In this document: positions 41,063-41,525 of the stretch, one piece after another | Layout of the letters: each line of letters starts with the position of its first letter | Numbering within the stretch: position 1 is the first letter of the stretch | Assembly: GCF_030272895.1 (NCBI RefSeq) | Contig: NZ_JALRNF010000046.1 | Location: 1 to 41,525 of the forward strand | Length of the DNA stretch: 41,525 nucleotides | Reading direction: 5' to 3' | DNA from: Pseudomonas sp. BGr12 | Lineage (GTDB): Bacteria; Pseudomonadota; Gammaproteobacteria; Pseudomonadales; Pseudomonadaceae | Program-made: the position numbers and the translations under genes | Notes under the pieces: model-generated | What the model was told of the DNA's origin: nothing | What the model saw: the letters and a program-made list of their open reading frames with translations, nothing else | Database searches by the model: none

Positions 41063-41416
41063 ATGACCGTGCGAATTCGTGGACATATCGGCGATTGGCC
41101 GGTGGATCTGACCCTGGAACTGGAGCCGGCGGAGTGGGCACAGCTGGGAGGGCAGTTGTCTGCCGTGGCGCCTGTTGCAACGTCAGCGGCAACCGCAGCG
41201 GTGCCGGCAGCACGGCCGGACGATGCGCTCTGGCAGGCGGCGCGTGAAGTGCTGCGCCAGGCCGGACAGCTCAACGGGCCGGAACTGCTCGAACACCTGG
41301 AAGGGTTGGCGGGCAATGTTGCGGCGGGCAAGCGCCTGCTGGTGCGTTTGCGCCACAGTGCCGAAGTGAAGGTGGAAAGCGGGGCGGATGCGCCGGTGTA
41401 TCACTGGGTGGGGTGA
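41063..41416 (+). CDS. Hypothetical protein, 117 residues
   Basis: ATG 41063 with AGAGGA directly upstream gives 117 residues starting MTVRIRGHIGDWPVDLTLEL. The product is soluble and acidic in its first third, with an Ala/Val-rich linker near residues 35-52. The C-terminal half is probably helical and basic (GNVAAGKRLLVRLRHSAEVKV). I recognise no domain. It is divergent from the zinc-type operon across a 127-base region, so shared control is possible. Codon use is typical of the neighbours, supporting a real gene. GTG-type starts upstream are less likely because of the ribosome site. Confidence 0.7.
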   Translation: MTVRIRGHIGDWPVDLTLELEPAEWAQLGGQLSAVAPVATSAATAAVPAARPDDALWQAAREVLRQAGQLNGPELLEHLEGLAGNVAAGKRLLVRLRHSAEVKVESGADAPVYHWVG

Positions 41417-41430
41417 TTGGTGGTGCAGCT

Positions 41431-41446
41431 ATCGCGGGGCAAGCCC
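41431..41446. repeat. Truncated REP unit
   Basis: ATCGCGGGGCAAGCCC repeats the inner half of the REP unit found at 16258 and 36946, then diverges (CCGACG). It is 14 bases after the preceding stop. The remaining bases to the window end hold an eight-G run (about 41466-41473) and no gene I can support. Confidence 0.6.
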
Positions 41447-41525
41447 CCGACGAAACCGCCGTTTGGGGGGGGCATGGGGCGCCAGGCAGGCAAAGCGGCC
41501 ACGGGAACCAGGAGCGACAGCAGCT

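Overview
This window is a chromosomal segment of a Pseudomonas, most likely of the P. putida group. It carries the S10-spc-alpha ribosomal block, then a katA - ferritin - uvrA - MFS - ssb run and a formate dehydrogenase/selenocysteine locus. Later come oprG and a four-gene zinc-type operon. From memory this order resembles P. putida and, in parts, P. aeruginosa; no database was searched. REP palindromes of the P. putida type (GTAGGAGCGGGCTTG...) lie beyond gene 3' ends. I see no insertion sequence, prophage, CRISPR array or origin, and no gene-free stretch exceeds about 220 bases.

Layout. 1-129 is the end of tuf, closed by a strong terminator. 180-13972 holds rpsJ to rplQ on the + strand: 23 ribosomal proteins of the S10 and spc groups with secY, then rpsM-rpsK-rpsD-rpoA-rplQ. 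Two internal gaps, rpsN-rpsH and rpmJ-rpsM, each pair a perfect hairpin with a promoter whose -35 lies in the hairpin's right arm, so transcription may be trimmed and restarted there. 14145-21229 holds katA, a haem-free-type ferritin (ftnA), uvrA (- strand), a YajR-like MFS transporter and ssb.

21436-30629 is a complete formate/selenium module on the + strand: fdoG with an in-frame UGA at codon 197 and a bSECIS hairpin, fdoH, fdoI, the assembly factor fdhE, then selA, selB and tRNA-Sec. Thus the enzyme that needs selenocysteine lies beside the machinery that makes and inserts it; only selD is absent from the window. Next, on the - strand, come an AGCS sodium/amino-acid symporter and a type I asparaginase. 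Divergent from them is an HTH regulator whose promoter carries a 9-bp inverted repeat centred on its -10.

34071-36933 has an alpha/beta hydrolase (-) and a translationally coupled pair of SDR-type sugar-nucleotide proteins (+), the first lacking the usual Tyr/Lys catalytic pair. 37011-37694 is oprG/ompW (-) with an ANR/FNR-like box placed for activation. 37804-40935 (-) is a ZrgA-like His-rich periplasmic protein, an ABC ATPase, an FtsX-type permease and a DUF3299 lipoprotein-size secreted protein; a TGTTATAACA palindrome of Zur type covers the operon's likely -10. The window ends with a small unrecognised gene and a truncated REP.

Most of the window is conserved core genome. I found no clearly new multi-gene system. 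The parts that most deserve testing are the regulatory sites (spc/alpha hairpin-promoters, HTH operator, zinc-operon palindrome, ANR box) and the catalytically altered SDR.
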